A stretch of DNA of 46,023 nt from Gammaproteobacteria bacterium CG11_big_fil_rev_8_21_14_0_20_46_22 (GCA_002796245.1 PCWT01000028.1:1-46023), one strand, 5' to 3'. Numbered from the stretch's first letter, positions 28,958 to 39,663 are shown. The notes: generated by a model from the sequence alone, not told the origin. Numbers and translations: made by a program.

Positions 28958-28973
28958 ACTATAGGTCTATAGT
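28958..28973. promoter_or_regulatory. Perfect 16-bp palindrome between the divergent NRPS and kinase genes
   Basis: ACTATAG-GT-CTATAGT, perfect 7-bp arms with a 2-bp spacer, about 40 bp from each divergent start codon. The arms include TATAGT, a -10-like hexamer, in both directions. It is therefore a candidate operator (LuxR-, TetR- or GntR-type) or a shared promoter core controlling the NRPS operon and the kinase. Confidence 0.6.
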
Positions 28974-29016
28974 GTTAATCATCCCGCGGGTTTCAGTCTA
29001 CTAAAGTGAGTGAGTT

Positions 29017-31398
29017 GTGGCAAGCAAGCATGATTTGACGGCGCTGACTCAGGCTGTTGAATTTTTTTCTGAACATGCTGTTCTTCTTGATCGTGAGAAT
29101 AATCTTGTCGTGGCGAACCTCTATGCCCGCCATTTTTTCTCCATTGAAAATATGCCCTGTGCTTTTGACAGACTCTTGTTGCAAACGCTGGCGCACCCTC
29201 AAGCATTGAGTCGATTGTTGGGCCTGGCCAGTGGTGATTTTTGTGATATGGCCGATTATCGTTGGCAAACGCTGAAAAACTATATGGGTGACTACAGTCT
29301 AATTTTGTTTAAACCATTGGCGCCTCAAGCGCTGCCATGCCGCTTGTTTCCTGGTGCTTTCTTAACCTTGGAAGATTTATTTAATCTGTTTCCAGGCAAT
29401 ATTTACTGGATGGATAGCGAGCGACGCTATTTGGGCTCGAATACCTCAAATTTGCTGGCGATGGGCGCAAGCTCTGTGGCGGATATCCAAGGTAAGCGCA
29501 TCGAAGAATACTTTGAGCACGCGGGCAAGATCGTGTCTAAAGTGATCGAGGCGGATACAGCGGTATTGGCATCGGGTCAGCCTGTGATGCTTGAGGAGGT
29601 CGGCTTTAATGAGTCAGGTCTTGAGTCAAATTATTTGAGTATTAAAGTACCGATCAGATCTTCTGATAATAAGGTGGAAGGGCTCTTTGGTTTTTCTTTT
29701 GATCTTAACAAGTTTGTTGAGTCCCAAGCTGAGCACGAGAGTGTTAATTGGCAGTACTATTCGAGTCAGCAAAAAACCTTGATAGCCGATTTGGTGAGAA
29801 AAATTTCTGGGGGTCAGGCCTTTTCTGATGTCAGCTATATAGACAGCGTGACTGCGATTAGCCAGTTTTATGAAAGCATATTGGCTTGTTTCCCGGGGAA
29901 TGTGTATTGGAAAGATCGTAGTGGGCATTATCTGGGTTGTAACGAGGCACTCTCGCGTTTAGCAGGGCTTGGGCATCGTCATGAAATCGTTGGGCGAACC
30001 CTGGATGATTTCTTGGCAGGTGAGCTTCTGGAGGAAACCAGGCAGATCGATGAAAGTGTGATGAGTACGGGTGAAACCCTAATTGTTGAAGAGAAGGCGT
30101 TTGATGAACGGGGTAAGCCGGCTAGCTACATGACGTATAAAGTGCCGATTTTTGGCGCAAAACAGCAAGTCGTGGGCATGGTGGGTATTTCTCTGGATAT
30201 ATCACAGCGTAAAAAAGCCGAGGCGGCCTTGAAGCGTGCGAAAACGGTCGCTGAAAAAGCCAATAAAGCCAAATCAGACTTTTTGGCGATGATGACTCAC
30301 GAGCTGCGCACGCCGTTAAATATTATTTTGGGTATGACGCGCATCATACAACAAGAAGAGCTGCCAAGAGAGCGCGAGCAGCACTATTTGCAAACCATAT
30401 TCAATTCAGGCCAGGCCTTATTGCATTTAATTAACAATATATTGGATTTTAGTAAAGCGCAGTCTGGCACTTTGCGTTTACAAAAAAGCCCGTTTTCACC
30501 GCGTGAAATTTTGGAGCAACTGGATGCCGAGCTCGGTTATAAGGCGGCTGAGAAGGCCTTGTATTTTCATATTGATTGCGATGGCTTGCCCGATCAGCTG
30601 TACGGCGATGATCAGCGGCTTCGCCAAGTCCTATATAACCTAACGGATAACGCCCTGAAGTACACTGAGCACGGGGGCGTTTCTGTCGTTTTGAGGGTTG
30701 GGCCTAAAACAAAGCAAGGCTTTACGTTATTGGTGGATGTTAAAGACACGGGTATCGGCATTCCGAAAAAACGTTTAAAGCAGGTGTTTAATGCTTTTAC
30801 GCAAGTGCGCAGTGAAAAGCATGATGAGTACTCAAGGCGTCATGGTGGTGTGGGTTTGGGTTTGGCCATTGTCACCAAAATGCTCGGTGTGCTTAAGGGT
30901 AAAATCGAGGTGGAGAGTGAAGAGGGGAAGGGAACTCGTTTCCACCTGAAAATTCCGATGGAGTATATGGCCGGTGAAGCCCAGCTTGAGATTGCTAAGC
31001 ATGAGGCACTGCCAGAAGTGTTTCCAGGTAAGCGTATTCTCCTGGTTGAAGACAATCTCATGAATCAAAAAGTCGTTTTGCACATGTTGGAAAAATTGGA
31101 GTGTCAGACTGACGTTGCAGCTGATGGAAAGACTGCTTTGGAAAAACTGCATTCATCTGAAGGTTATGATTTGGTGCTGATGGATATCAGCCTGCCCGAT
31201 ATGAGTGGTTTGGATATTACACGAGAGTACCGGCAGGCCGAGGAAGCCTCAAAGCGACGATTGCCCATTATTGCATTGACGGCGCATGCGCACAGTGACG
31301 ATGAAGCTAAATGCTTGGCTGCTGGTATGGATGACTTTTTGGTTAAGCCCGTGTTTGCAGAAAAACTTCGCGAAGTGATTGATCGCTTAACGAGCTAG
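29017..31398 (+). CDS. Cytoplasmic PAS-containing hybrid histidine kinase
   Basis: 793 residues with no membrane segment, so a soluble sensor. It has an N-terminal PAS-like segment (about 1-100) and two clear PAS domains sharing PGNxYWxDxxxxYLGxN (near 127 and 294). A coiled linker, KKAEAALKRAKTVAEKANKA, follows. The HisKA domain has His428 in MTHELRTPLN, and the HATPase domain has DNALKYTE, DTGIGIPKK and GVGLGLAI. The C-terminal receiver is LLVEDNLMNQKVV, phospho-Asp723 in LMDISLPDMSG, then ALTAHA and KPV. The start is a GTG at 29017. It is divergent from the NRPS across a palindrome, so it may sense a signal linked to that pathway (inference). No separate response regulator is adjacent. Confidence 0.93.
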   Translation: MASKHDLTALTQAVEFFSEHAVLLDRENNLVVANLYARHFFSIENMPCAFDRLLLQTLAHPQALSRLLGLASGDFCDMADYRWQTLKNYMGDYSLILFKPLAPQALPCRLFPGAFLTLEDLFNLFPGNIYWMDSERRYLGSNTSNLLAMGASSVADIQGKRIEEYFEHAGKIVSKVIEADTAVLASGQPVMLEEVGFNESGLESNYLSIKVPIRSSDNKVEGLFGFSFDLNKFVESQAEHESVNWQYYSSQQKTLIADLVRKISGGQAFSDVSYIDSVTAISQFYESILACFPGNVYWKDRSGHYLGCNEALSRLAGLGHRHEIVGRTLDDFLAGELLEETRQIDESVMSTGETLIVEEKAFDERGKPASYMTYKVPIFGAKQQVVGMVGISLDISQRKKAEAALKRAKTVAEKANKAKSDFLAMMTHELRTPLNIILGMTRIIQQEELPREREQHYLQTIFNSGQALLHLINNILDFSKAQSGTLRLQKSPFSPREILEQLDAELGYKAAEKALYFHIDCDGLPDQLYGDDQRLRQVLYNLTDNALKYTEHGGVSVVLRVGPKTKQGFTLLVDVKDTGIGIPKKRLKQVFNAFTQVRSEKHDEYSRRHGGVGLGLAIVTKMLGVLKGKIEVESEEGKGTRFHLKIPMEYMAGEAQLEIAKHEALPEVFPGKRILLVEDNLMNQKVVLHMLEKLECQTDVAADGKTALEKLHSSEGYDLVLMDISLPDMSGLDITREYRQAEEASKRRLPIIALTAHAHSDDEAKCLAAGMDDFLVKPVFAEKLREVIDRLTS

Positions 31399-31570
31399 GG
31401 GCACGCCCTAGGGCGTGTCCCTAAACTCATCGCTGGGCTGCAAAACAAGCCAAATCGGTAAACATACAGGAAGCTTTTCGTTAAATATGTCCAATATTCG
31501 CCTCAAACCTTCCTCTATTTTTCCTCGATTATCTTGTTTTTCGCACCTACCGAGAGCTCAGGGGCGCGCC

Positions 31571-31574
<4 letters not shown>
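31397..31574. repeat. Short element bounded by direct repeats that overlap both flanking stop codons
   Basis: AGGGGCACGCCCTAG (31397-31411) and AGGGGCGCGCCCTAG (31560-31574) differ at one base, and the similarity extends left as GAGCT. The first copy is also the left arm of a palindrome (31398-31421, one mismatch). The kinase stop TAG (31396-31398) and the DolP stop (31571-31573, minus strand) lie in the repeats. The roughly 150 bp between them encodes nothing I can see. This looks like a miniature mobile or dispersed repeat acting as a convergent terminator region. Confidence 0.55.
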
Positions 31575-32940
<1,366 letters not shown>

Positions 32941-32948
32941 TTACAGCC

Positions 32949-33338
32949 CTAAAAAGCGTTTTCTAGCCAGGTGAAGGAGAGGGTGTTATCGAAAAGTTCG
33001 GCGCCAATCGCATCAAGCCGGCAATCGTATTCAGCAAATTCTGGGTGCTCCATCAGGAAATACTCTGCACTTAAGCGAACTTTTCGTTGCTTGCTGTCAG
33101 TGATGCTTTCAAAGACGCAGCGCCCGTCGTCTTTTTGTCTGGCTTTGACCTCAACGAACACGAGAGTTTGCTCGGGTGAGAGTAAAATAATGTCAATTTC
33201 GCCCATTTTGCAGGCGTAACTGTGTTGTATGAGTCGATAAGATCGCTGCTTTGCCTGTTCAATGCTAAGTTTCTCCGCGAGCAAACCCAAGGCTTTCGGA
33301 TGGCTCGGGACATTGATGATCTGTTTCCAATGGTGCAT
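32949..33338 (-). CDS. yraN: YraN/UPF0102 family predicted endonuclease-like protein
   Basis: 129 residues from the ATG at 33338, chosen because AAGGA lies five bases upstream and the protein then aligns with the usual YraN length of about 131; the open frame extends 23 codons further without a better start. The PD-(D/E)XK-like core is GEIDIILLSPEQTLVFVEVKAR, with Glu/Asp and the EVK triad. The function of this small family is unsettled, with proposed links to recombination or DNA processing. It sits between lpoA and diaA as in E. coli. Confidence 0.9.
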   Translation of the reverse strand: MHHWKQIINVPSHPKALGLLAEKLSIEQAKQRSYRLIQHSYACKMGEIDIILLSPEQTLVFVEVKARQKDDGRCVFESITDSKQRKVRLSAEYFLMEHPEFAEYDCRLDAIGAELFDNTLSFTWLENAF

Positions 33339-33374
33339 AAAATCCTTGTGTGGTTTTTTGGGTGAGTGGTTTAC

Positions 33375-33480
33375 ATTTATCCGGGTTATCCTCGCTATGC
33401 TCGCCAAACAAGCCCTAAATGTAGCCTGTATTGAGCCTCGTCGTAGCGAATGCGAAGACGGGTGATCATCCGGGTTTTTA
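33375..33480. repeat. Dispersed-repeat fragments between lpoA and yraN
   Basis: The lpoA-yraN spacer holds tatccgggttatcctcgct, then aatgtagcctgtattgagcc with tcgtagcgaatgcgaagac, then catccgggtttt. The 'gtagcctgtattgagc...agcgaatgcgaag' style and the doubled 'atccgggtt' are typical of dispersed non-coding repeats. Copy number cannot be judged from one window. Confidence 0.4.
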
Positions 33481-33491
33481 ATGTTGGTTGT

Positions 33492-35282
33492 CTAAAGGGT
33501 TTTGGGCTTGCCGTTTTTCATTTGTGCCCAATTCAGCTGGCGATAGATGCGATTTTTCGGGTGCAAATAAAGCCGCCCGCTCACGCCTTGAAGGCCGAAA
33601 TAAGGTAGGTTCACTAGGTGTGTGATGTGTTCAGCCAATAAATAGCTGTCGATACCTATCGCGTAGAAACGTGCGTAATGTCGATATTGTGTAGGCCAAA
33701 GTTGTTGGATGCGATGGCGGCGATTAATCATCGTTGGCTGTGTGCTAAGCATAAGCGGCATATCACAGAAATACACATTGTCGAGATCACGATTGTAGTC
33801 GGCTGATGCATCAGGACGGTAGATGGAAGACAGTGCAAACACGGGCAGCTTACCTGCAAAGTAAAAGCGCAGCAAGGGCATAATAGTTTTGGCTTGCGAC
33901 GCTGTGGCTGCGAGGAAAATACCGTTGCTGTCTTGACGGCGACGTGGGACAAAGTCAGTGTATTGGTTGCGGGCGAATTTCACGACTTTTTTCACCGCAT
34001 CAGCTCGCTGCTCACTTTGTTCGACGCCGAGCAGTTTGGCAAGTTGCTGTTTTAAGTTATCAGTTTGGAAGGCTAGTTGACCGGTGATCATCGCATTATT
34101 GTCTGACCAGGTTTGAGAAAATGCCCCCAGCACTTTTTGGCCCCAGTCACTGTTGGGTGTGATCGTCAATGCGCGATCAACGCCGAATAGCCAGGCTTCT
34201 TGGGCGGCTTGTTCGGCTTCTTGCGTGGGTGATAAACCAAATTGAATCAAGTTGCTGTCATTATCATCTGTGTAGTTCAATGCAATAGTGGGCACGCTTG
34301 CATCGCCTGCAATGCGGCTAACGTGACTTTTTAGTAATGGTCCAATGACGATTTGTGCGCCGTTGTTCACGGCTAATTGGTAAGCGTCTGAAGCCGATTG
34401 AGTCGAGGTGTCATAGAAGCGAAGCGCGATTCGTTTTTTGTCGTTTTGCTGTAAATACGCGCTCATGATGCCGTCACGAATCGCTTGGCTGATGGCTTTT
34501 AAGTCACCTTCGCTAGGCAGTAGCACCGCAATTTGTTGTGGTGTTTGTGTGTTTTGAATACTCGCCAGCGTGGCTTGGTCTGGGATGAAGGCGTTAGCCG
34601 GGTGGTTTGGAAAATTTTGTTGCCAGGCGATAATGGCGTTGGCCAGGCGAATATTTGTATTGCTGTATTCCTGGGCAATGATGGCTAAGCGTAGCCAGCC
34701 TGACACGAGGCTTTGCGCCCTATATTCTGTCGCCAAGTGATTCAGTGTTTTTAAGGGTAAATTTTGAAGTGCATACCATAGGCTAAGCTCTTGGCTTTGG
34801 TTAAGGTTTTGCGAGTGATTTAGCTGAAGCACCAAGCTTTGTGCGATCTGATTGTTGCGCGCATAGGCTTGGCTTTTAATGGCGAAATAGTTTTGTTGGG
34901 TGGTGCTTGGAAGGCTGTCCCAGTGCTTGATTTTTCCAAGTTTCAATAGGGCTTGGTAGGGTTGCCCAGATTGTAAAGTGTAATAGGCTTCTTGAATGAT
35001 TAAAGACGGTTGTTGATGGTTTGAAAGCGGCGCAGATTTTAAGGTCTGCATTAATTGCTTGGCCGCGTTTAAATTATCATTGGCAATCATGTTTTGTAGT
35101 GCCAAAAGATCATCATCGTATGCATTGCGGTTGTTCGTGTTGGGTTCACTGGCTAGCGAAAGGTAGTGTGTGGTTTGGCTTGATAAAATAGGCTTGTGCG
35201 ATAGGCTTGATTGATTGGCGCAGCTTGATAGCAAGGCTGCGAGTACGCCAAGGGTGGTTATGAGTAAAGCGTTTTTTTTCAT
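33492..35282 (-). CDS. lpoA: Outer-membrane lipoprotein activator of PBP1A (LppC family)
   Basis: 596 residues (E. coli LpoA 678). The lipoprotein signal MKKNALLITTLGVLAALLSSC has the lipidated Cys21. The N-terminal half is helical and TPR-like. The C-terminal half is a periplasmic-binding-protein-like fold starting at QIAVLLPSEGDLKAISQAIR, with RFYDTSTQSASDAYQLAV and VIGPLLKSHV typical of the LppC family. LpoA reaches from the outer membrane to stimulate the transpeptidase PBP1A. It heads the cluster with yraN, diaA and dolP. The usual upstream divergent rsmI (yraL) is absent; a RAYT gene lies 46 bp upstream instead. Confidence 0.93.
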   Translation of the reverse strand: MKKNALLITTLGVLAALLSSCANQSSLSHKPILSSQTTHYLSLASEPNTNNRNAYDDDLLALQNMIANDNLNAAKQLMQTLKSAPLSNHQQPSLIIQEAYYTLQSGQPYQALLKLGKIKHWDSLPSTTQQNYFAIKSQAYARNNQIAQSLVLQLNHSQNLNQSQELSLWYALQNLPLKTLNHLATEYRAQSLVSGWLRLAIIAQEYSNTNIRLANAIIAWQQNFPNHPANAFIPDQATLASIQNTQTPQQIAVLLPSEGDLKAISQAIRDGIMSAYLQQNDKKRIALRFYDTSTQSASDAYQLAVNNGAQIVIGPLLKSHVSRIAGDASVPTIALNYTDDNDSNLIQFGLSPTQEAEQAAQEAWLFGVDRALTITPNSDWGQKVLGAFSQTWSDNNAMITGQLAFQTDNLKQQLAKLLGVEQSEQRADAVKKVVKFARNQYTDFVPRRRQDSNGIFLAATASQAKTIMPLLRFYFAGKLPVFALSSIYRPDASADYNRDLDNVYFCDMPLMLSTQPTMINRRHRIQQLWPTQYRHYARFYAIGIDSYLLAEHITHLVNLPYFGLQGVSGRLYLHPKNRIYRQLNWAQMKNGKPKTL

Positions 35283-35328
35283 TGCTGCCTAGCCTGTTGG
35301 AGAATGCGGTTTGCTATTGCTGCTCAAT

Positions 35329-36210
35329 TTAGCATATTTTTGCTGGGGTTCTCATCTTTTTCATCAGCTGTTCATAGTGTTTTTGTTGCTCTGGGTATTG
35401 GGACAAGTGTTTCTCAAATTGTTTGGCGGCATGCGAGGCGCTGGCAGGGTGGTGTAGGGAAAAGTGCTCGGCGATGTCTTTTAACGAGTAAGCGAGGCAG
35501 TCGCGGGCAAGCTTGATGGCGCAGCTTCTTGCGAGATTCGTGTGGCCACGGCCCCTTGGGCTTGGTGCTTTGATCTGCTCGGCGCTGCAGCCAAAGTGTT
35601 CGGCCACAAGCTGAATCATTGCTTCAAACGACAGGGTTTCTTGATAAGCGGGTGAGCCTTCGCTGCTTAAGCCACCACGACGCAGTTGATGTTGAAAGCT
35701 TCGTGTGGCCAAAATGGCAGGCCAACGTTGTTTTTCAAAAAACCGCTCGACTTCGGCTAGGCGAGCATCAGCCTCTTCATGGCGTGTGACCGGCAGTTTT
35801 TCAAGCCAGTCTGGAAAGTGATTTTCACGGTAATACTGAGCGCTGTTATCACTGCCTTTTGTATGCAGGTAGTTTAGGATGGCTTGGCGGTAGCGCTCGG
35901 GTTCAATGACCACGGCGCGATAGCGGTTTTTAAAATGAGTGCGTTTTCCAAGGGATTGGCTGATGCTAAGGTGCAGCTGATGCATGAACTGATCAAGGTT
36001 ACCTTTGTGAGCCTTTAAATATAAAAAGTAACGCGTGGGTGTGAGTGCGTAGGCATGAAGGCTGATTTTATAACGTTTTGGAATAGTGTTTAACCCGTTG
36101 AAAAAGGCCTCGTGTAGGGCCTCATCTTGATCAAAACGGTGCTGGTCAAGCAGTTGGTGGGACACTACATAACAAGTTTCGGGTTTTAAAATGCGAAGTG
36201 GTCTGGCCAT
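35329..36210 (-). CDS. REP-associated tyrosine transposase (RAYT) homologue lacking the HUH motif
   Basis: 293 residues. The N-terminal half keeps the Y1-transposase layout: YVVSHQLLDQHRFDQDE, then ISLHAYALTPTRYFLYL where active RAYTs read 'haYclMPNHvHLl', then HFKNRYRAVVIEPERYRQAI and LNYLHTKGS. The catalytic Tyr position is kept (Tyr114), but both histidines of the HUH metal site are replaced (Arg60, Phe62). The C-terminal third has a DnaA-like helix-turn-helix, NLARSCAIKLARDCLAYSL followed by KDIAEHFSLHH, as in a known RAYT subgroup. A strong ribosome-binding site (GAAGGAATAATTG) and an intact frame suggest it is expressed. It may be a domesticated DNA-binding protein. Confidence 0.82.
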   Translation of the reverse strand: MARPLRILKPETCYVVSHQLLDQHRFDQDEALHEAFFNGLNTIPKRYKISLHAYALTPTRYFLYLKAHKGNLDQFMHQLHLSISQSLGKRTHFKNRYRAVVIEPERYRQAILNYLHTKGSDNSAQYYRENHFPDWLEKLPVTRHEEADARLAEVERFFEKQRWPAILATRSFQHQLRRGGLSSEGSPAYQETLSFEAMIQLVAEHFGCSAEQIKAPSPRGRGHTNLARSCAIKLARDCLAYSLKDIAEHFSLHHPASASHAAKQFEKHLSQYPEQQKHYEQLMKKMRTPAKIC

Positions 36211-36229
36211 ATTTCAATTATTCCTTCGT

Positions 36230-36260
36230 TTGATGAGGCCGTCAAATTTCATGGTATACT
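36230..36260 (+). promoter_or_regulatory. Sigma-70-type promoter of mtnN
   Basis: TTGATG (36230-36235) and TATACT (36255-36260) are separated by 19 bp. The -10 is close to consensus and lies 24 bp before the ATG pair at 36285. The leader is short. Confidence 0.5.
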
Positions 36261-36284
36261 GCGCGAAATTTTCAGGAGTAGTGT

Positions 36285-36974
36285 ATGATGGTAGCTATTT
36301 TAGCGGCGATGACAGAAGAGATTTCCATTTTAAAAGATGCGCTTCTTAAGCCCGTGTCCCACGCTATTGGCGATCAAGTCTATTACTCGGGTGAGCTTTC
36401 AGGGCGTGAGGTCGTCTTGATGCAATCGGGTATTGGTCGCGTGAATGCAGCGATGACCACGAGCCTGTTGCTGCAGGCGGCTAAACCTCTGGCCGTAATC
36501 AATACCGGTACGGCAGGCGGCTTGCATGCTGACTTGCGCCCGGGCGATGTGGTCTTAGCTGATCGCTTGGTGTATCACGACGTGGATAACCGAATTTGGG
36601 GTTACAGGTTTGGTCAGGTACCTCAGATGCCGGCTGAATACCTTGCCGATGCACATTTGAGCGGTCTCGCTCAGAAGAGTGTATTGCTCGATGGACACAA
36701 GCTCATGACAGGCTTGGTCAGCTCAGGCGAATCGTTCGTCGCTTCAGATCGGCAAGTTAAGGAGATACGCCAGCACTTTCCCGATATCTGTGCTGTGGAC
36801 ATGGAGTCAACAGCTGTGGCTCAGGTCTGTCACCACTTTAAAACACCTGTGGTGGTCATGCGTGCGATTTCTGATACGGCGGATCACAAAGCTGCCCTCA
36901 CGCATGAAGAGTTTTTGCCCCTGGCCGCCAAAACTTCTTCGCAAGCCGTGCTTAGATTATTGGCGTGTATATAA
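36285..36974 (+). CDS. mtnN: 5'-methylthioadenosine/S-adenosylhomocysteine nucleosidase
   Basis: Cleaves MTA, SAH and 5'-deoxyadenosine, feeding methionine salvage and autoinducer-2 precursor formation. 229 residues (E. coli 232). MVAILAAMTEEISIL carries the catalytic Glu, INTGTAGGL is the ribose/phosphate loop, VDMESTAVAQVC binds ribose, and AISDTAD holds the catalytic Asp. The first of two adjacent ATGs is used, with AGGAG six bases upstream. Its last 23 bases overlap the convergent rhomboid gene's end. Confidence 0.95.
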   Translation: MMVAILAAMTEEISILKDALLKPVSHAIGDQVYYSGELSGREVVLMQSGIGRVNAAMTTSLLLQAAKPLAVINTGTAGGLHADLRPGDVVLADRLVYHDVDNRIWGYRFGQVPQMPAEYLADAHLSGLAQKSVLLDGHKLMTGLVSSGESFVASDRQVKEIRQHFPDICAVDMESTAVAQVCHHFKTPVVVMRAISDTADHKAALTHEEFLPLAAKTSSQAVLRLLACI

Positions 36975-37542
36975 AATAGGCCGCTGCTAAACCTGCGATC
37001 AGGCCATAGAGATGTGACTCCCAAGACACACCCTTATCGCTGGGGACAATTTGCAAGAACAAGCCGCTGAGATAGTACAAGCACAATACACCGGTGAACA
37101 CGGCGATGAGGTTCGGGTTTAGGTAGGCCTTGAATAGCAAAAATCCCCAATATCCCATGATCACGCCGCTGGCACCGATGTGGATCGCTTTTCGCCCCAA
37201 GAGCCAGGTGGCTAGCCCACCACCGATAACGATGATGAGTGTGGCTTCGATAAAGGCGGTTTGTCCGTACAGCAACATCAGGTTGATCAACAAAAACAGC
37301 GGGATCGAGTTGAACAGTAAATGGGAGAAATTGGCGTGTAAAAAGGGCGCAAAAATCACCCCTGGCAGCCCGGCGACCCTGCGCGGAATGATGCCAAAAT
37401 AATTCAGTCGATACCGCAAAGCAACGTTCACTATGTGAACAGCCCATAAAATGGCCACGATGCCCAGGGTCAGCGTCAAATTCTGGCGGCTGACATCGAT
37501 CAACGCTGAGAGTTGCTTGGCCCAGTTGTTCATGTTTTTCAT
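36952..37542 (-). CDS. Rhomboid family intramembrane serine protease
   Basis: 196 residues with about six membrane helices. The nucleophile motif is IGASGVIMG (GxSG), the catalytic His is in WESHLYGLIAG, and HANFSHLLFN is the conserved HxxxHxxxN segment. It cleaves membrane proteins within the lipid bilayer; substrates are unknown. The ATG at 37542 (MKNMNN) is used; a second Met lies three residues on. Its 3' end overlaps mtnN by 23 bp, tail to tail. Confidence 0.9.
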   Translation of the reverse strand: MKNMNNWAKQLSALIDVSRQNLTLTLGIVAILWAVHIVNVALRYRLNYFGIIPRRVAGLPGVIFAPFLHANFSHLLFNSIPLFLLINLMLLYGQTAFIEATLIIVIGGGLATWLLGRKAIHIGASGVIMGYWGFLLFKAYLNPNLIAVFTGVLCLYYLSGLFLQIVPSDKGVSWESHLYGLIAGLAAAYFIYTPII

Positions 37543-37597
37543 CCAAAGTTTCTGGTAGAATACAGCCCTTATTGTGAGCTGAAAAGGTCAAATCATC

Positions 37598-38647
37598 ATG
37601 CGTATAGAAGAAGATATCAAGCTGGATTTTAAAGACGTCCTTATTCGTCCCAAGCGCAGCACCTTGCGTTCTCGCTCTGAAGTTGAGCTTGTTCGTGAGT
37701 TTAAATTCCCCCATGCCAATAAAGTTTGGCAGGGCGTACCTATGATCGCAGCAAACATGGATCATACCGGTACGTTTGAGGTGGCTAAGGTTTTAGCTAA
37801 ACATCAGATGATGACGGCGATTGATAAGTTTCGCACGGTTGAAGATTGGGAGATGATGAAGCAACATCACCCTGAAGCCTTGAACTTTGCTTTTGTGAGT
37901 TCTGGCACGCGTGATGATGATTTTAATAAACTGGCAGACGTGTTGAGAAAAACGGGCGCCGAGTTTATTTGTTTGGATGTGGCCAACGGCTACTCCCAAC
38001 ACTTCGTGGATTTTGTGAAGCGCACGCGTGATGCGTTTCCAGATAAGATCATTATGGCAGGTAACGTTGTGACCGGCGAGATGACGGAAGAGTTGATTTT
38101 ATCCGGTGCTGATATTGTCAAAGCCGGCATTGGCCCGGGCTCGGTTTGTACCACGCGTAAAAAAACAGGTGTGGGCTATCCGCAGCTTTCAGCTGTTATT
38201 GAGTGTGCCGATGCGGCGCACGGTTTGAAAGGCTTGGTCTGCTCCGATGGCGGTTGCACGGTCCCTGGCGATGTGTCTAAAGCCTTTGCTGCTGGCGCGG
38301 ATTTTGTCATGCTGGGCGGTATGTTTGCCGGTCATGATGAGTGCTTGGGCGAAGTCATTGAAGAAAATGGCCAGCGATTTAAGCGTTTTTATGGCATGAG
38401 CTCGGCTGAAGCGATGACAAAACACCGTGGCGGTGTGGCAGAGTATCGCGCGAGTGAAGGTAAGTCGGTGAATGTGCCTTACCGTGGACCTATCGAAGAA
38501 ACGGTTTTGGATATCTTAGGCGGTGTGCGTTCAACCTGTACCTACGTCGGCGCAAGCTCGCTCAAGGAGTTGTCAAAGCGCACCACCTTTGTGCGTGTAT
38601 CACAACAGCTCAATGAGGTGTTTAATCCTCATCATGTCTCGGGTTAG
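37598..38647 (+). CDS. guaC: GMP reductase
   Basis: Reduces GMP to IMP with NADPH in purine salvage. 349 residues (E. coli 347), a TIM barrel of the IMPDH/GMPR family. [15 protein letters not shown] opens the protein, the catalytic Cys184 is in GPGSVCTTR, and [15 protein letters not shown] with [11 protein letters not shown] is the phosphate site. No CBS domains are present, as expected for GuaC rather than GuaB. AAAAGGTC precedes the ATG. It is convergent with, and overlaps by 26 bp, the EamA transporter. Confidence 0.96.
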   Translation: MRIEEDIKLDFKDVLIRPKRSTLRSRSEVELVREFKFPHANKVWQGVPMIAANMDHTGTFEVAKVLAKHQMMTAIDKFRTVEDWEMMKQHHPEALNFAFVSSGTRDDDFNKLADVLRKTGAEFICLDVANGYSQHFVDFVKRTRDAFPDKIIMAGNVVTGEMTEELILSGADIVKAGIGPGSVCTTRKKTGVGYPQLSAVIECADAAHGLKGLVCSDGGCTVPGDVSKAFAAGADFVMLGGMFAGHDECLGEVIEENGQRFKRFYGMSSAEAMTKHRGGVAEYRASEGKSVNVPYRGPIEETVLDILGGVRSTCTYVGASSLKELSKRTTFVRVSQQLNEVFNPHHVSG

Positions 38648-39527
38648 CACGATAGGCGTTAATTTTTCGTGTCACGAGATATAAAGCGATTAAAATCAGC
38701 ACGACAGCGGTCGTGCTAATGGTATTTAAGGTCTCATCAAAAAAGATAAAGCCCCAAATCAGACCGGTGATGCTGACCACGCAGGCCACGAAACTGTAAA
38801 ACACAGGTCCTGCATTATCGAGTACGTCGAAAAACAAGATATACCCAATGCTTGAGAGAATGATCTCGATGATCACCGCTAGAATACCTGCGCCATGAGC
38901 AACATGGGGCTCAAAAAAATGTTGGCTGGTCAAAAGTACGGGTGAGATTAATATGGCTGAGCTCATGAGCATGCCCATGGATAAGACTAAGGAGCTTGGC
39001 TTTTCTGGCCTGAAGTGAGCAGCAAAGAGCGCGCAAAGCGCGAAACACAAGGGTGAAATCAGTGCAATAAAAATCCAAGCCGTGTGATAGCCTAAGACAC
39101 CGTGAGCGCCGGGAAGCGTCATGAGCATCAGGCCTGCAAAGCCGAGGAGTACGGCGAATAAGCGGGACCAGTAGAATCGCTCAAGCTTAAATAGTCTTGC
39201 TAAAGGGTACATCATCAGCGGCACCGTGTTCACAACCACGGCCAAAAGCCCGGCGGGTAAATGCGCTGCGGTGATATACATGGTGGTGTTCGGTAACGCC
39301 ACGCCCAGTAGGCCTGTGACCAGGAAATAGATTAAAATTTTGGGTTGAAACGGTAAGGGTGCTTTGCGTTTAAGGCATAGAGCTAGCAAGAAAAGTGCAG
39401 GCCCCAAGCTTTGGCAGAATGCATAACCTAGGGGTGTGACGCCATGGAGCACGGCAAAGCGAGCAATCGAGTAGCCTGATCCCCAAATCAAGCCGAGTAA
39501 GATAAGCAGTTTTAAGGCCTTTGGCAC
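38622..39527 (-). CDS. EamA/DMT-superfamily permease
   Basis: 301 residues with about ten hydrophobic segments arranged as two EamA repeats ([19 protein letters not shown] at the start; [19 protein letters not shown] near the middle). The family exports metabolites or amino acids; the substrate cannot be told. It overlaps convergent guaC by 26 bp at the stop end. It faces away from pncA with a 136-bp spacer. Confidence 0.9.
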   Translation of the reverse strand: MPKALKLLILLGLIWGSGYSIARFAVLHGVTPLGYAFCQSLGPALFLLALCLKRKAPLPFQPKILIYFLVTGLLGVALPNTTMYITAAHLPAGLLAVVVNTVPLMMYPLARLFKLERFYWSRLFAVLLGFAGLMLMTLPGAHGVLGYHTAWIFIALISPLCFALCALFAAHFRPEKPSSLVLSMGMLMSSAILISPVLLTSQHFFEPHVAHGAGILAVIIEIILSSIGYILFFDVLDNAGPVFYSFVACVVSITGLIWGFIFFDETLNTISTTAVVLILIALYLVTRKINAYRANPRHDED

Positions 39528-39595
39528 GATCAGCTCGCTTGTGTTCAGTGGTTTTGTTGGCTGATAATAACAGGCTGCTTTCTATCAAGCCAACC

Positions 39596-39624
39596 CTGAC
39601 AGATGATAAAAAGCCGCGTATACT
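39596..39624 (+). promoter_or_regulatory. Near-consensus sigma-70 promoter of the NAD salvage operon
   Basis: CTGACA (39596-39601), a 17-bp spacer, then TATACT (39619-39624): one mismatch from consensus in each box. The ATG of the pncA-like gene follows 39 bp later. This is the best-looking promoter in the window. Confidence 0.7.
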
Positions 39625-39663
39625 GGCTGTCTTTGTTGAAGCCAAAAAGCACAAGGGGAGCTT

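Noticed and set aside
37034-37765. 243-codon minus-strand frame across the rhomboid gene and the guaC start
   Set aside because: It covers parts of two well-supported genes in another frame, and its sequence is rich in Arg/His/Cys, as expected for a shadow.
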